A stretch of DNA of 59,189 nt from Pirellulales bacterium (GTDB lineage: Bacteria; Planctomycetota; Planctomycetia; Pirellulales; Thermoguttaceae): positions 1 through 59,189 of the forward strand of contig JADLEL010000135.1 of assembly GCA_020846145.1 (NCBI GenBank). The letters are read 5' to 3'. The translations under genes and the position numbers were made by a program. How positions within the stretch are numbered: position 1 is the stretch's first letter; every line of letters starts with the position of its first letter. Shown in pieces: positions 18,940 through 26,854 of this stretch. Below the pieces are notes generated by a model. That model searched no databases. It saw only the letters and a program-made list of their open reading frames with translations, and was not told where the DNA came from.

Positions 18940-18967
18940 TTGACATCGGATTTATATTTATTAAATT
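18940..18967 (+). promoter_or_regulatory. Predicted sigma70-type promoter
   Basis: TTGACA (18940-18945) and TAAATT (18962-18967), spaced 16 nt, sit in an extremely AT-rich tract. The next start codon on this strand is 400 nt away at 19367, so transcription from here would have a long leader. Nothing else recognisable lies in 18968-19366. Confidence 0.45.
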
Positions 18968-19366
18968 AAAACAATAACAGCCGACATAAAAGACTCGTTA
19001 GAAAAGGCATCACTTCGCTGGCGCGACCGCGGGCGAATGTTGCCGTAAGGTGCGTTGCACTAAAGTGCTAGTCCGTTCATCCCCTTTTTAATAAAACACT
19101 TCTAACGAAAGCAGAGAGGCAGCGGCGTGCCGCGTCAATCGCCGAATTTCAGCGGGAAATCCGAATTCCAGCCACGGTCGGATGCCCGCGAATCATTCGC
19201 GCGATGCCGGGAACGATCTCTTGCGGGAGATTTTCCCTACCGACCGGTGCGGAGTCTAACGGATTTTTCCCTCGACGCCTTGAGGATCGTCGCCCGCACG
19301 GCAAGCAACTCCGCACATCGTCCGTGGCCGCGTTCAATTGCAACTATCGTTTACTGGAGAACTCAC

Positions 19367-20068
19367 ATGAAAAGGTTTCTATTCGCATTGATGCTCCTCG
19401 TTTGCGCCGGTCAGGCTTTCGCCGAAGACATCTTCCCCGCACCGTGGCAGATCAATCCCCTCGATCCGCAATGGGCCGGCGGTCAAACGTTAATCGCCAA
19501 GTGGGAAGGCGTGCATAACGCAACGCCGACGGGCACCGGCAACGTCTTCCAATATCCCGCTGTTTGGAACTGCACTTTCCCCCCCGCCTTCACGCCTCGC
19601 ATTGAATACACCAACGCGCAGATTGCCACGGCGCCGGGCTTCAATCCGCCGGACGTTCCGATCGAGACGATCCATATCGGCGATTACGATACTCCGTCGG
19701 ACCCGATCGGCGGCGGGATCGATATCGTGATCTGCAACAATCCCTTGGAAGGAAGCCGGAAAGTCATCCATATTCAGGTTACCTCCGACAAGGGTTACAC
19801 CGGGCCCATGACCTCCTCGCCGTCGGGCACGTTCACGCCGGGCGCCTCCGGCGGATACCCGGGCACCACATGGTACACCTACGAAGCCACGATCGACATT
19901 CCCTTCAATCCGCCGTTTGAAACCGTGCATATCAATTTCCCCGATAGCACCGACATCAGCGAGATCGTCGTGAAAACGATCTGCGTGCCCGTTCCCGAAC
20001 CGAGCACCCTCGCGCTCGGATTTTGCGGCTTAGTGGGCGCGGTGGTGTTGTTCCGCAAACGCCGATAG
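19367..20068 (+). CDS. Small exported PEP-CTERM protein
   Basis: I chose the ATG at 19367, 80 codons into the open frame, because it has GGAGA upstream and begins a clear signal peptide (MKRFLFALMLLVCAGQAFA, then Glu-Asp). The mature part of about 190 residues is a Pro/Gly/Thr-rich beta protein of unknown family. The C-terminus V-P-E-P-S-T, a hydrophobic helix and R-K-R-R form a complete PEP-CTERM sorting tag from residue 209. It probably shares export and sorting with the giant PEP-CTERM protein upstream. It may bind or decorate extracellular polymer; no enzymatic motif is seen. Confidence 0.85.
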   Translation: MKRFLFALMLLVCAGQAFAEDIFPAPWQINPLDPQWAGGQTLIAKWEGVHNATPTGTGNVFQYPAVWNCTFPPAFTPRIEYTNAQIATAPGFNPPDVPIETIHIGDYDTPSDPIGGGIDIVICNNPLEGSRKVIHIQVTSDKGYTGPMTSSPSGTFTPGASGGYPGTTWYTYEATIDIPFNPPFETVHINFPDSTDISEIVVKTICVPVPEPSTLALGFCGLVGAVVLFRKRR

Positions 20069-20112
20069 GGTGACGTCGATAACGTTTCGCTTGTGGTTCG
20101 ACAACCGTAAAA

Positions 20113-20190
20113 TGACAGGTTGTTGGGATGGCGGTTGTACTGCCATCCCTGGGGCGATAGTACAACTATCGCCCCAACATGAACCTGTCA
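20113..20190. repeat. Palindromic element, family A diverged copy
   Basis: The terminal repeats TGACAGGTT (20113-20121) and AACCTGTCA enclose two hairpins. One is built on GGGATGGCGGTTGTACTGCC and the other on GGGGCGATAGT/ACTATCGCCCC. The layout matches copies at 10631-10743 and 57398-57512, but the stem sequences differ by compensatory changes. The rest of the 593-nt gap to the BON gene shows only a candidate promoter. Confidence 0.8.
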
Positions 20191-20423
20191 AATAGTATTT
20201 GCCGGACCCTAGCGACAATTTCCAAGCCCCCCTCGCGGTGAACCGGCCAAAGGTTGGTCGGGAGAACCGAAGGGGGGCGGGGATCGTTTCGCAGCGCGCG
20301 GCTTCCGAATGTAATCCATTGGCGTTCTCAAACGGAATCCAATGCACGGTTTCCGATAATTTACCGCTGCTAGCAGTGCTATCGCGCGGACTTCGCAATT
20401 CTTTCGCTTTTTCTCAAAAGGGA

Positions 20424-20452
20424 TTGACTCTCTAGTGGATCGAGCTTAGATT
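20424..20452 (+). promoter_or_regulatory. Predicted sigma70-type promoter upstream of BON genes
   Basis: TTGACT (20424-20429) and TAGATT (20447-20452) are separated by 17 nt. They are about 210 nt upstream of the first BON gene and are the best promoter match in the gap. Confidence 0.45.
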
Positions 20453-20661
20453 AACGGATAGTTCGATCCATCCTCGATGTATCCCGCCGGGTAGGGGGTT
20501 TTCCGTGCCGTTCGATTGCCGGATTGGAATGGGAATCGCAGCGCGCATCCCCCGGATAGCCCTAGACACTTCGGCCGACGCGCTTACCAGAACGACTCTT
20601 TTTTCAAAACGCCGGCACGGGGTGCGATTGCCGCGGGGGCCAGGAAGGAGCGTGGCGCGTT

Positions 20662-20910
20662 ATGGCTATTTTATCTCCCAACGACGTTCAGCCGCGCGCG
20701 CAAGCGGCGCTGACGAATAGCCCTTTCTACGAACTCCACGAGTTGCAGGTCGAGCACCGCGGCGGCGCCTTGACGATTTCCGGCACCGTCACCAGTTTCT
20801 ACCACAAACAGTTGGCGCAAGAGGTGGTCCGCTCGGTCTGCAAGGAGATCGAAGTCGTCAATACGATCCACGTCGTTCCCGAAGAGTTGAGCGAGGCGAT
20901 GGGGGACTGA
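20662..20910 (+). CDS. Small BON-domain protein
   Basis: This 82-residue protein consists of a single BON fold, visible as Q-V-E-H-R-G-G-A-L-T-I-S-G-T-V followed by a helix and an I-E-V-V-N-T-I-H-V-V strand. BON domains bind phospholipid or other ligands in osmotically induced and secretory proteins. Here there is no signal peptide or membrane segment, so it is probably cytoplasmic. The segment S-F-Y-H-K-Q-L-A-Q is repeated nearly exactly in the next gene, implying duplication. AAGGAG lies 12 nt upstream of the ATG. It is probably co-transcribed with the next ORF (99-nt gap). Confidence 0.7.
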   Translation: MAILSPNDVQPRAQAALTNSPFYELHELQVEHRGGALTISGTVTSFYHKQLAQEVVRSVCKEIEVVNTIHVVPEELSEAMGD

Positions 20911-21009
20911 ACGAGCGCGTTTCGCGAATCCGGGAACACGGCCGTTCCCGAAAAACCGCTGCCGTCCAATGGCGGGAGGGAAACCCGCGCGGCAGTCGAG
21001 GAGCCTGCC

Positions 21010-21282
21010 ATGGATGATTTGTTCAGGGATGTGGCCGCGCGGAAGTCGCGGAGCTATCTGCCCGACACGCAGGAAGAGGCCGCGGAATTGATCGCGCTGA
21101 TCGAAATGGCGATCGAGCAGGAAACCGGCCGCGGCATCGACGAGCTTTCGGTCACCATCGACGGCGAGGGCATCGTGCTGGCCGGCCGCTGCGAATCTTT
21201 CTATCACAAGCAGCTCGCCCAGCACGCCGCGATGTCCATCTCCGGCAGCCGGCAGTTGGTGAACGGGATCGAAGTCAGTTGA
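21010..21282 (+). CDS. Second small BON-domain protein (paralogue of upstream gene)
   Basis: This 90-residue protein has a 30-residue acidic helical N-terminus followed by a BON-like fold: L-S-V-T-I-D-G-E-G-I-V-L-A-G-R-C, then E-S-F-Y-H-K-Q-L-A-Q-H-A and an R-Q-L-V-N-G-I-E-V strand. It shares S-F-Y-H-K-Q-L-A-Q with its neighbour but has an extra N-terminal helix, so the pair may form heteromers (inference). GAGGAG lies 7 nt upstream of the ATG. No export signal is visible. Confidence 0.7.
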   Translation: MDDLFRDVAARKSRSYLPDTQEEAAELIALIEMAIEQETGRGIDELSVTIDGEGIVLAGRCESFYHKQLAQHAAMSISGSRQLVNGIEVS

Positions 21283-21436
21283 GGGGCTGGGGAAGGTCCT
21301 TTCTGAGTGTTGAGCGAGATTGGATGAACGGCAACCCGGTTGGGGCATGGATGGCCGAATCTCCTGCGAAATCTGGGTTGAGTTTGCGGGATACCCCCCA
21401 AAAAATTGCTCCAAATCCGGCAGGAGGTTTACAAAG

Positions 21437-21496
21437 TCAGGAGGACAGGCATTCTTGCCTGTCTTTTCTACCAGACAGGAATGTCTGGCCTCCTGA
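21437..21496. repeat. Double-hairpin palindromic element
   Basis: The outer arms TCAGGAGG and CCTCCTGA flank two inner hairpins on GACAGGCATTCTTGCCTGTC and CCAGACAGGAATGTCTGG. This two-hairpin design is the same as families A and B although the sequence differs. It lies between the BON operon and the Hint gene and may terminate BON transcription (TTTT follows). Confidence 0.75.
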
Positions 21497-21563
21497 TTTT
21501 TGCATCTTTGCAGTTCTCCCGCAAAATCCGGCCAAATCGCTTCGCTTTTTATGCGAGATCTGC

Positions 21564-21653
21564 TACAATGACGATGTTATTGGAGGCGGTAGCCATGCCA
21601 TGAACCTGTCGAGACGGGGATTCATGGCCAGCGGTGAGCCGCCGCAATGAGAA
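21564..21653 (+). promoter_or_regulatory. Candidate structured leader upstream of the Hint protein gene
   Basis: A TACAAT -10-like box (21564-21569, weak -35) is followed by a foldable leader. GGCGG (21585-21589) can pair with CCGCC (21639-21643). Inside, CCATGAA (21598-21604) can pair with TTCATGG (21621-21627), and CC-GTC with GAC-GG around a GA loop. An alternative pairing GCCATG/CATGGC (21592-21597 with 21623-21628) competes with the inner helix. It also encodes a short reading frame starting M-N-L-S-R-R-G-F-M-A-S. I do not match it to a known riboswitch. Confidence 0.35.
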
Positions 21654-21683
21654 AGGGCATTTTTCCTGCGAAGGAGACGGGGT

Positions 21684-23870
21684 ATGAAGCGACTCTATTC
21701 TTCCGCGGCCCGCTACGGGCTTCTTGCGGCGGTTGCTTCGCTGTTTTTGGTTTCTCCCGGATTGTCGGCCGAGACGAAGAAAAAATCGGCCGCCGCCGAT
21801 CCGGCGACCGCGAACCTGATTCGGACGGCCCTGCAGCACGAGTTGGCCGGCCAGAACGATCGCCGCGCGTCCTTGCTGCTCGCCGCGCTCGAACGCTCGC
21901 CCGACGATCCGGCCGTCCACTGGCAGTTGGGCGAAGTGCGGGGGGAGGGCAAAAACCAGTGGCTTTCGCCCGCGCAAGTGGAACTTGCCGCGGGGAAAGA
22001 CGCCCGCCTGGCCGAGTATCGCCGCCGCCGCGACGCGGCCGGTCCCGCGCTTCCCGAGCAGGTCGCGCTGGCCCAGTGGTGCCGCAAAAACAAACTCGCC
22101 GATGAAGAACGGGTGCATTGGCTTTCGGTCCTGCAAATGCAGCCGAACTATCCCGAAGCCGTCGAACGGCTCGATCTGCGCAATTACCGCGGTCGGATGC
22201 TCACCGCCGAGCAGATCGCGCGATTCAAGGAGCAATCGAAAAACACAGCCGATGCAATCGCGCAATGGCGGCCCTTGGTTACGCACTGGCAGCGCGCGCT
22301 CGACCGAGGCGAAACCGCGACGCCCGCCGAAATCGGCGAACGGATCGCGCGAATTTCCGATTCCGGAGAGATGCTCGCTTTGCAGCGGGCGATCGTGCAA
22401 AAGGCGGATACCAACAAGCAAAAACTGCACGAATTGACGGTCGCCTTCGTCCAAGCATTGCGGGATAATCCGCATCCGGCCGCCGCGGAAAGCTTGGCGC
22501 GCCTGGCGGTTTTCTCCGCATGGGACGACGTGCGCAAGGCCTCCGCCGCCGGACTGAAGGGCCGCCCTCTCGATCATTTTGCGCCGCTGCTTTTGGCCGC
22601 GTTGCAATTGCCGATCGAAGGTCACGTTCGGTTCGACGTCGATGGGAACGGGAACCTGATTACCTTCGCGCAGCTCTATCGCGAAGGAGACTTGGCGGAC
22701 TACACCTTTTCGTATCTGCAAGCCCCCAAAGCCGCAAAGTACGTTTACCATCGCGACCGCATTCAAGACCCCAATTCGACGAACTCGAATTTCTACGGCG
22801 ACGATCGGGATATCCCCGGAAATCTTGCCGCATGGCAGAAGACGCAAACGCCCGCGCAAACAGCGTTCCAAAGGGCCAATCCGCAAAGGATCGCGCAGTG
22901 GCAGAGAAACGAAAAAGCCCGCAATGCAGGCGCCAAGGCGGCAATACAGGCTCAGCAGGCGCACCCGCTCATGGACGGTTTGAGAATGGAAGCCGAGCGT
23001 CAAGCGAATGCCGCGAAATCCCGCGCGATCGCCGCAAACAAAGCGGATGCCCTTTACGACGAGATGCAAAACAGCAATCGTGCGATCGAACAAAGCAACG
23101 CCCGCGTCGTCGGCATTCTCAAGGAAACGACGGGGCAGGATTTAGGCGATCGGCCGCTGGAGTGGTGGAAATGGTGGTGGAATCGATATAACGAGACCGA
23201 CGCGCTCGTTGACGCCGAGGACCGATTATCCGAAGCCGATCCTTATCGCCAGGGATATGAACCTGCCGCCTCCAAATACGTCGTTCCCTTCGAAACGGTC
23301 CGGCGCTACGATGGATACCACCCAATTCCCACGGCCGCCATGCCGGCTACGCCGTTTACGGCCAGCGCGCCACCGACGACGATTACCGTGCGAAGCTGCT
23401 TCGCGCCCGGGACGAAAGTTTGGACCCACCTGGGCCGGCTGCCCATCGAAAAAATCAAAGTCGGCGACCGCGTCTTGTCGCAGAATCCGGATACCGGCGA
23501 GTTGTGCTACAAGCCGGTTCTCGAAGTAACGTTCCGCCCGCCCCTCGAGCGGTTGAAAATCGGGCTGGGCACGGATTCGTTCATTGCCACGCCCGGCCAT
23601 CCGTTCTGGGTGGACGGCAAGGCGTGGCAGTTGGCCAAGCAGCTTGAGGTCGGGCAAATTCTGCACGCGGTTTCCGGCGGCGCACCGGTCGAAAGCATCG
23701 AGAAGGTGGAAACCGATCCGTCCTCCGCCGGTTACTCCTACAACCTGGTCGTCGCCGATTTCAACACTTATTTCGTGGGCAAGCAAGGGATTTTGGTCCA
23801 CGACAACACGCCCCGCTGGCCGACCTCGGCCCTCATCCCGGGACTACCGGCGGAAGCACGCGCTCCCTGA
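21684..23870 (+). CDS. Secreted protein with C-terminal Hint (intein-like) domain
   Basis: A signal peptide (hydrophobic residues 12-27, cleavage near L-S-A-E) precedes about 540 residues of helical, TPR/HEAT-like sequence rich in Ala, Glu and Arg. A C-terminal Hint domain begins near residue 571 with S-C-F-A-P-G-T-K-V-W-T. It contains the block-B-like A-T-P-G-H-P-F-W-V, a strand E-K-V-E-T-D, F-N-T-Y-F-V and ends with L-V-H-D-N near residue 705. Hint domains self-cleave or mature polymorphic toxins. Here only about 20 residues follow, so no toxin domain is fused. AAGGAG lies 7 nt before the ATG. Planctomycetes encode many such proteins of unknown function, so an autoproteolytic surface protein is the likeliest role. 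Confidence 0.75.
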   Translation: MKRLYSSAARYGLLAAVASLFLVSPGLSAETKKKSAAADPATANLIRTALQHELAGQNDRRASLLLAALERSPDDPAVHWQLGEVRGEGKNQWLSPAQVELAAGKDARLAEYRRRRDAAGPALPEQVALAQWCRKNKLADEERVHWLSVLQMQPNYPEAVERLDLRNYRGRMLTAEQIARFKEQSKNTADAIAQWRPLVTHWQRALDRGETATPAEIGERIARISDSGEMLALQRAIVQKADTNKQKLHELTVAFVQALRDNPHPAAAESLARLAVFSAWDDVRKASAAGLKGRPLDHFAPLLLAALQLPIEGHVRFDVDGNGNLITFAQLYREGDLADYTFSYLQAPKAAKYVYHRDRIQDPNSTNSNFYGDDRDIPGNLAAWQKTQTPAQTAFQRANPQRIAQWQRNEKARNAGAKAAIQAQQAHPLMDGLRMEAERQANAAKSRAIAANKADALYDEMQNSNRAIEQSNARVVGILKETTGQDLGDRPLEWWKWWWNRYNETDALVDAEDRLSEADPYRQGYEPAASKYVVPFETVRRYDGYHPIPTAAMPATPFTASAPPTTITVRSCFAPGTKVWTHLGRLPIEKIKVGDRVLSQNPDTGELCYKPVLEVTFRPPLERLKIGLGTDSFIATPGHPFWVDGKAWQLAKQLEVGQILHAVSGGAPVESIEKVETDPSSAGYSYNLVVADFNTYFVGKQGILVHDNTPRWPTSALIPGLPAEARAP

Positions 23871-24033
23871 AGTCCGGCATCTCGTATCGCCAAGCAATCA
23901 AACAGGCCGGATATCCGATGATTTCCGGCCCGTTTTCGTCTCTTTCCAGACCGATTGGCGAGGGGGAGGCTTCTCGATACAATTATTTATTCGAGTTTGC
24001 AATGATCCACCCCTAAACCATCCATTAACATTA

Positions 24034-24125
24034 TCCGCCTTCCCCTTTCCGCCTTCCGCCTTCCGCCTTCCCCTTTCCGCCTTCCGCCTTCCCCTTTCCG
24101 CCTTCCGCCTTCCGCCTTCCCCCCT
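24034..24125 (+). repeat. Pyrimidine-rich tandem array abutting nadB
   Basis: Imperfect repeats of CCGCCTT and CCCCTTT units (about 12-20 bp higher-order period) run without interruption up to the nadB ATG. There is no Shine-Dalgarno in the 90 nt. The region from 23871 to 24033 shows a possible terminator hairpin on GGCCGG/CCGGCC (about 23911-23937). Confidence 0.8.
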
Positions 24126-25727
24126 ATGCCCGACGTTCCGCGATATCTGGTGCCGTTCCATCCCAAGCGCGTGCCGCACTTTTTCACCGACGTTTTGATA
24201 ATCGGCGGCGGCCTGGCGGGCTTGCGGGCGGCGCTGGCCGTCAAGCCGGAGCTTTCGGTGGTGGTCATCACCAAGGACTCCGTGCTGCAATCGAACAGCC
24301 ATTACGCCCAGGGGGGCGTCGCCGCCGCGCTGGGCGAAGGAGATCGTTTCGAAAACCACGTCGAAGACACGCTCGTCGCCGGCGGTACGCTCTGCGACCG
24401 CGCGGTGGTCGAGCGCGTCGTTCGCGAAGCCCCGCGGAGAATCGGCGAACTCATCGACTACGGCGTGCGGTTCGACCGCGCCGCCGACCGCCTCGCCCTG
24501 GGCCGCGAAGGGGGGCACTCGCACGCCCGCATCGCCCACGCCATGGGCGACGCCACCGGCAAGGAAATCATCCGCGCCGTCGTCGAGCGCGTGGAACATC
24601 TGCCCAACGTGGAACTTTGGGAACACACCTTCACGCTCGATCTCCTGACCCGCGACGGCGTCTGCCGCGGCGCGCTGGTCTGGAACGGCCGGCACGGCAA
24701 GACCGCGATCTGGGCCAAGCAGACCATCCTGGCGACCGGCGGGGCGGGCCAACTCTACCGCGAAACCACCAATCCCGAAGTCGCCACCGGCGACGGCATG
24801 GCCCTGGCCTACCGCGCCGGCGCGGAACTCCGCGACCTGGAGTTCGTGCAGTTCCATCCCACGGTGCTCTACATCGCGGGCGGCAGCCGGCATCTGATCA
24901 GCGAGGCCACCCGCGGCGAAGGCGCATGGCTCGTCGATCGCCACGGCCGCCGCTTCATGACCGACTACGATCCCCGCGGCGAACTCGCCCCGCGCGACGT
25001 GGTCTCCCTGGCCATCGTCAGCCAGATGGAGAAAACCCGGCACACGAACGTCTATCTGGATATGACGCACATCGACCCGCAGCGCGTGCGCAGCCGCTTT
25101 CCGGGCATTGCGGCCGTCTGCGCCGAGTTCGGGCTGGATATCACCAAGGACCGCATCCCCGTTCGCCCCGGCGCGCACTACATGATGGGCGGCGTTACCG
25201 TCGATCTCGAAGGCCGCTCCACGCTGCCGGGCCTGTGGGCCGCGGGCGAAGTCACCTCCACCGGCCTGCACGGCGCGAACCGCCTGGCCTCGAACAGCCT
25301 GCTCGAGGCCTTGGTCTATGGCGCGCACGCCGGCGAAGGCGCCTCCGCCGCGGCCGAAGACATCCACGATTCGTTTCATGCCCCGGAAATCGAGAATCCC
25401 CGCGTCGAAACCGCTTCCGAGCCGTTGAACATGGCCGATATCGGCAATTCGCTGAAAAGCCTGATGTGGCGCGACGTGGGCGTTCGCCGCGAGGCCGAAA
25501 CGCTGACCGACGCGCTGGAGAACATCGAACATTGGTCGCGCTACGTCCAGGTGCGGCAGTTCGCCGAACCTCCGGGCTGGGAGTTGCAAAACATGCTCTG
25601 CATCGCCCGGCTGATGATCGAAGCCGCGCTCGCCCGTCAAGAAAGCCGCGGCGCCCACATCCGCACCGATTTCCCCACGCTCGACGAAGATCGTTGGCGG
25701 CGGCATATTTGTTTCTGCCGGATGTAG
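24126..25727 (+). CDS. nadB: L-aspartate oxidase
   Basis: This FAD enzyme oxidises L-aspartate to iminoaspartate, the first step of de novo NAD synthesis, in the cytoplasm. The N-terminal dinucleotide fold (I-I-G-G-G-L-A-G-L-R-A-A-L), S-N-S-H-Y-A-Q-G-G-V-A-A-A, R-E-G-G-H-S-H-A-R-I, T-R-G-E-G-A-W-L and S-N-S-L-L-E-A-L-V are the diagnostic segments separating NadB from fumarate reductase flavoproteins. The 533 aa length is standard. The ATG is preceded by a C-rich repeat with no Shine-Dalgarno, so initiation is probably SD-independent. nadA and nadC are not in the window. Confidence 0.93.
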   Translation: MPDVPRYLVPFHPKRVPHFFTDVLIIGGGLAGLRAALAVKPELSVVVITKDSVLQSNSHYAQGGVAAALGEGDRFENHVEDTLVAGGTLCDRAVVERVVREAPRRIGELIDYGVRFDRAADRLALGREGGHSHARIAHAMGDATGKEIIRAVVERVEHLPNVELWEHTFTLDLLTRDGVCRGALVWNGRHGKTAIWAKQTILATGGAGQLYRETTNPEVATGDGMALAYRAGAELRDLEFVQFHPTVLYIAGGSRHLISEATRGEGAWLVDRHGRRFMTDYDPRGELAPRDVVSLAIVSQMEKTRHTNVYLDMTHIDPQRVRSRFPGIAAVCAEFGLDITKDRIPVRPGAHYMMGGVTVDLEGRSTLPGLWAAGEVTSTGLHGANRLASNSLLEALVYGAHAGEGASAAAEDIHDSFHAPEIENPRVETASEPLNMADIGNSLKSLMWRDVGVRREAETLTDALENIEHWSRYVQVRQFAEPPGWELQNMLCIARLMIEAALARQESRGAHIRTDFPTLDEDRWRRHICFCRM

Positions 25728-25749
25728 GACGACATTAACGCTTCCCATC

Positions 25750-25777
25750 TTGACAAATGAGCGGCAGGTGTTATAAT
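25750..25777 (+). promoter_or_regulatory. Strong sigma70-type promoter for BrnT-like/XRE pair
   Basis: A perfect TTGACA (25750-25755) and a perfect TATAAT (25772-25777) are spaced 16 nt, 28 nt upstream of the GTG start. Such consensus promoters are typical of autoregulated toxin-antitoxin operons. Confidence 0.75.
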
Positions 25778-25805
25778 ATAATGCAACACCCGGGAGTTGT
25801 AATAC

Positions 25806-26045
25806 GTGCCCTTTTACTTCTTCATTTGGAACGACTTGATTGAGAAGCACCTTGGGCTGCATGGGATAACGCCGGACGAATTCGAAGAGGTCGTGTGCGG
25901 CCCGGACGATGTGGATTTCAGTCGTTCCTCCCGCCGTCCGATCGCGTTTGGCGAAACATCGACCGGCAAATACCTTGCCTGCGTTTATGAATTGCTCGAT
26001 GACGCGACCATACTTCCGATTACCGCCTATGAAGTGGAGGACTGA
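25806..26045 (+). CDS. BrnT-like toxin candidate
   Basis: This 79-residue protein starts at GTG with CGGGAG about 10 nt upstream. The pattern of an N-terminal F-x-W, H-G-I-T-P-D-E-F-E-E-V-V, then S-R-R-P-I-A-F-G-E-T-S-T-G-K-Y-L-A-C-V-Y resembles BrnT-family RNase toxins (RelE-like fold), where K-H-G-(V/I)-x-x-x-E-A and the R-x-x-x-G strand recur. It ends 1 nt before an XRE-type gene, forming a two-gene operon behind a consensus promoter. Known BrnT partners (BrnA) are ribbon-helix-helix or short proteins, so the XRE partner is atypical. Toxicity is inferred from architecture only. Confidence 0.6.
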   Translation: MPFYFFIWNDLIEKHLGLHGITPDEFEEVVCGPDDVDFSRSSRRPIAFGETSTGKYLACVYELLDDATILPITAYEVED

Positions 26046-26046
26046 T

Positions 26047-26400
26047 ATGCCGAAACGACAACCAAAACGCATTCGCCGCGAATTGACCCCCGAAGAGAAC
26101 CGGCAATGGAGCCGCGCGCTTGATGAAACCGAGACTCGAAAAGAGGAAATCCTGGCCATGGGTCGCCGGATCAAGTCGGCCAACCAGCGGGCCAAGGCGG
26201 CGGTCCGCGACGCCCTTAATCGCCTCAAAGCCGAGCGGCAGGCCCAAGGATTGAGCCTCTCCGACGTCGAGGAAAAAACCGGCATCGGCCGCTCCGCCCT
26301 TTCCCGATTGGAAAATGAAACCGACTTGAATCCCACCGTCGTAACTCTCGCCCGCTATGCGGAAGCACTGGGGAAAAAAATCGTCGTTGGTTTCAAATGA
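26047..26400 (+). CDS. XRE-family antitoxin/transcriptional regulator
   Basis: This 117-aa protein starts at the ATG 1 nt after the BrnT-like stop codon, so it is translationally coupled. It has a basic N-terminus, a long charged helix (residues about 15-60) and a C-terminal helix-turn-helix: G-L-S-L-S-D-V-E-E-K-T-G-I-G, then S-A-L-S-R-L-E-N, with a following T-L-A-R-Y-A-E-A-L-G helix. This is the Cro/C1 HTH typical of HigA-like antitoxins. It probably neutralises the upstream toxin and represses the promoter at 25750. Toxin-first order fits HigBA and BrnTA systems. Confidence 0.75.
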   Translation: MPKRQPKRIRRELTPEENRQWSRALDETETRKEEILAMGRRIKSANQRAKAAVRDALNRLKAERQAQGLSLSDVEEKTGIGRSALSRLENETDLNPTVVTLARYAEALGKKIVVGFK

Positions 26401-26425
26401 CTACTCGCCTCCAGTATCGAAAATG

Positions 26426-26580
26426 GCGGGAACCACGTGTTCCCGGCTCTGCCTGGGATCGCACTGTCCCCGATGCTCCGCCTCGCCGAGGGGCTGACTA
26501 ATCCACAACGAATCAACCAAGACCCCAAGCAGACAGAGCCTTTCCAATAGTGCGTTCCCTTTCCGGAACCTGAGAACGAA
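26426..26580. repeat. Degenerate palindromic elements in the TA intergenic region
   Basis: Inverted sequences such as GGAACCACGTGTTCC and CTCCGCCTCGCCGAGGGG, then GTTCCCTTTCCGGAAC, suggest remnants of a palindromic repeat. Related sequence (GTTCCC, GGCTCTGCC or CTCCGCCTCG) appears at 27042-27072 and 57727-57765. The boundaries are uncertain. Confidence 0.4.
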
Positions 26581-26586
26581 GCGCTT

Positions 26587-26616
26587 TTGACAAACATTCT
26601 CTGCTTCCGCTATAAT
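26587..26616 (+). promoter_or_regulatory. Strong sigma70-type promoter for hicB
   Basis: A perfect TTGACA (26587-26592) and a perfect TATAAT (26611-26616) are spaced 18 nt, 20 nt before the hicB ATG. GAAGGAGA follows as ribosome binding site. Confidence 0.75.
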
Positions 26617-26635
26617 TGCATCGAAGGAGAAAACC

Positions 26636-26854
26636 ATGGCGATCAATCAGTTTTGTACCGCCTTAATTCAACGCGACGGTCCGTGGTGGGTCGGGTGGAT
26701 TGAAGAAATCCCCGGCGTGAATTCTCAAGGCGCGACTCGCGAAGAACTCCTGGAAAACCTTCATTCCGCCCTGCAAGAAGCGCTTGAAATGAACCGCGCC
26801 GAGGCCTTGGCGGCGGCGGGCGAACATTACGTAGAGGAGTGCATCCAAGCGTGA
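26636..26854 (+). CDS. hicB: HicB-family antitoxin
   Basis: This 72-residue protein has the partial RNase H-like fold of HicB. It contains an F-x-x-x-I-x-x-D-G-x-W-W-V-G-W strand pair, I-P-G-V-N-S-Q-G-A-T-R-E-E-L, and a helix E-N-L-H-S-A-L-Q-E-A-L-E. There is no C-terminal DNA-binding domain, which is normal for the short HicB class. HicB binds and blocks the HicA mRNA interferase. The stop codon overlaps the GTG of a downstream hicA that is broken, so this antitoxin appears orphaned. A consensus promoter and GAAGGAGA precede it. Confidence 0.8.
   Translation: MAINQFCTALIQRDGPWWVGWIEEIPGVNSQGATREELLENLHSALQEALEMNRAEALAAAGEHYVEECIQA

Noticed and set aside
20030..20398. 122-codon minus-strand ORF after the small PEP-CTERM gene
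   Set aside because: It overlaps the end of that gene and a palindromic element; no ribosome binding site or coding character.
21564..21653. A c-di-GMP or cobalamin riboswitch upstream of the Hint gene
   Set aside because: The conserved nucleotides of those riboswitch classes are absent, so it is reported only as an unclassified structured leader.
24034..24125. Possible CRISPR or minisatellite before nadB
   Set aside because: Imperfect short pyrimidine units without unique spacers; recorded as a tandem array only.
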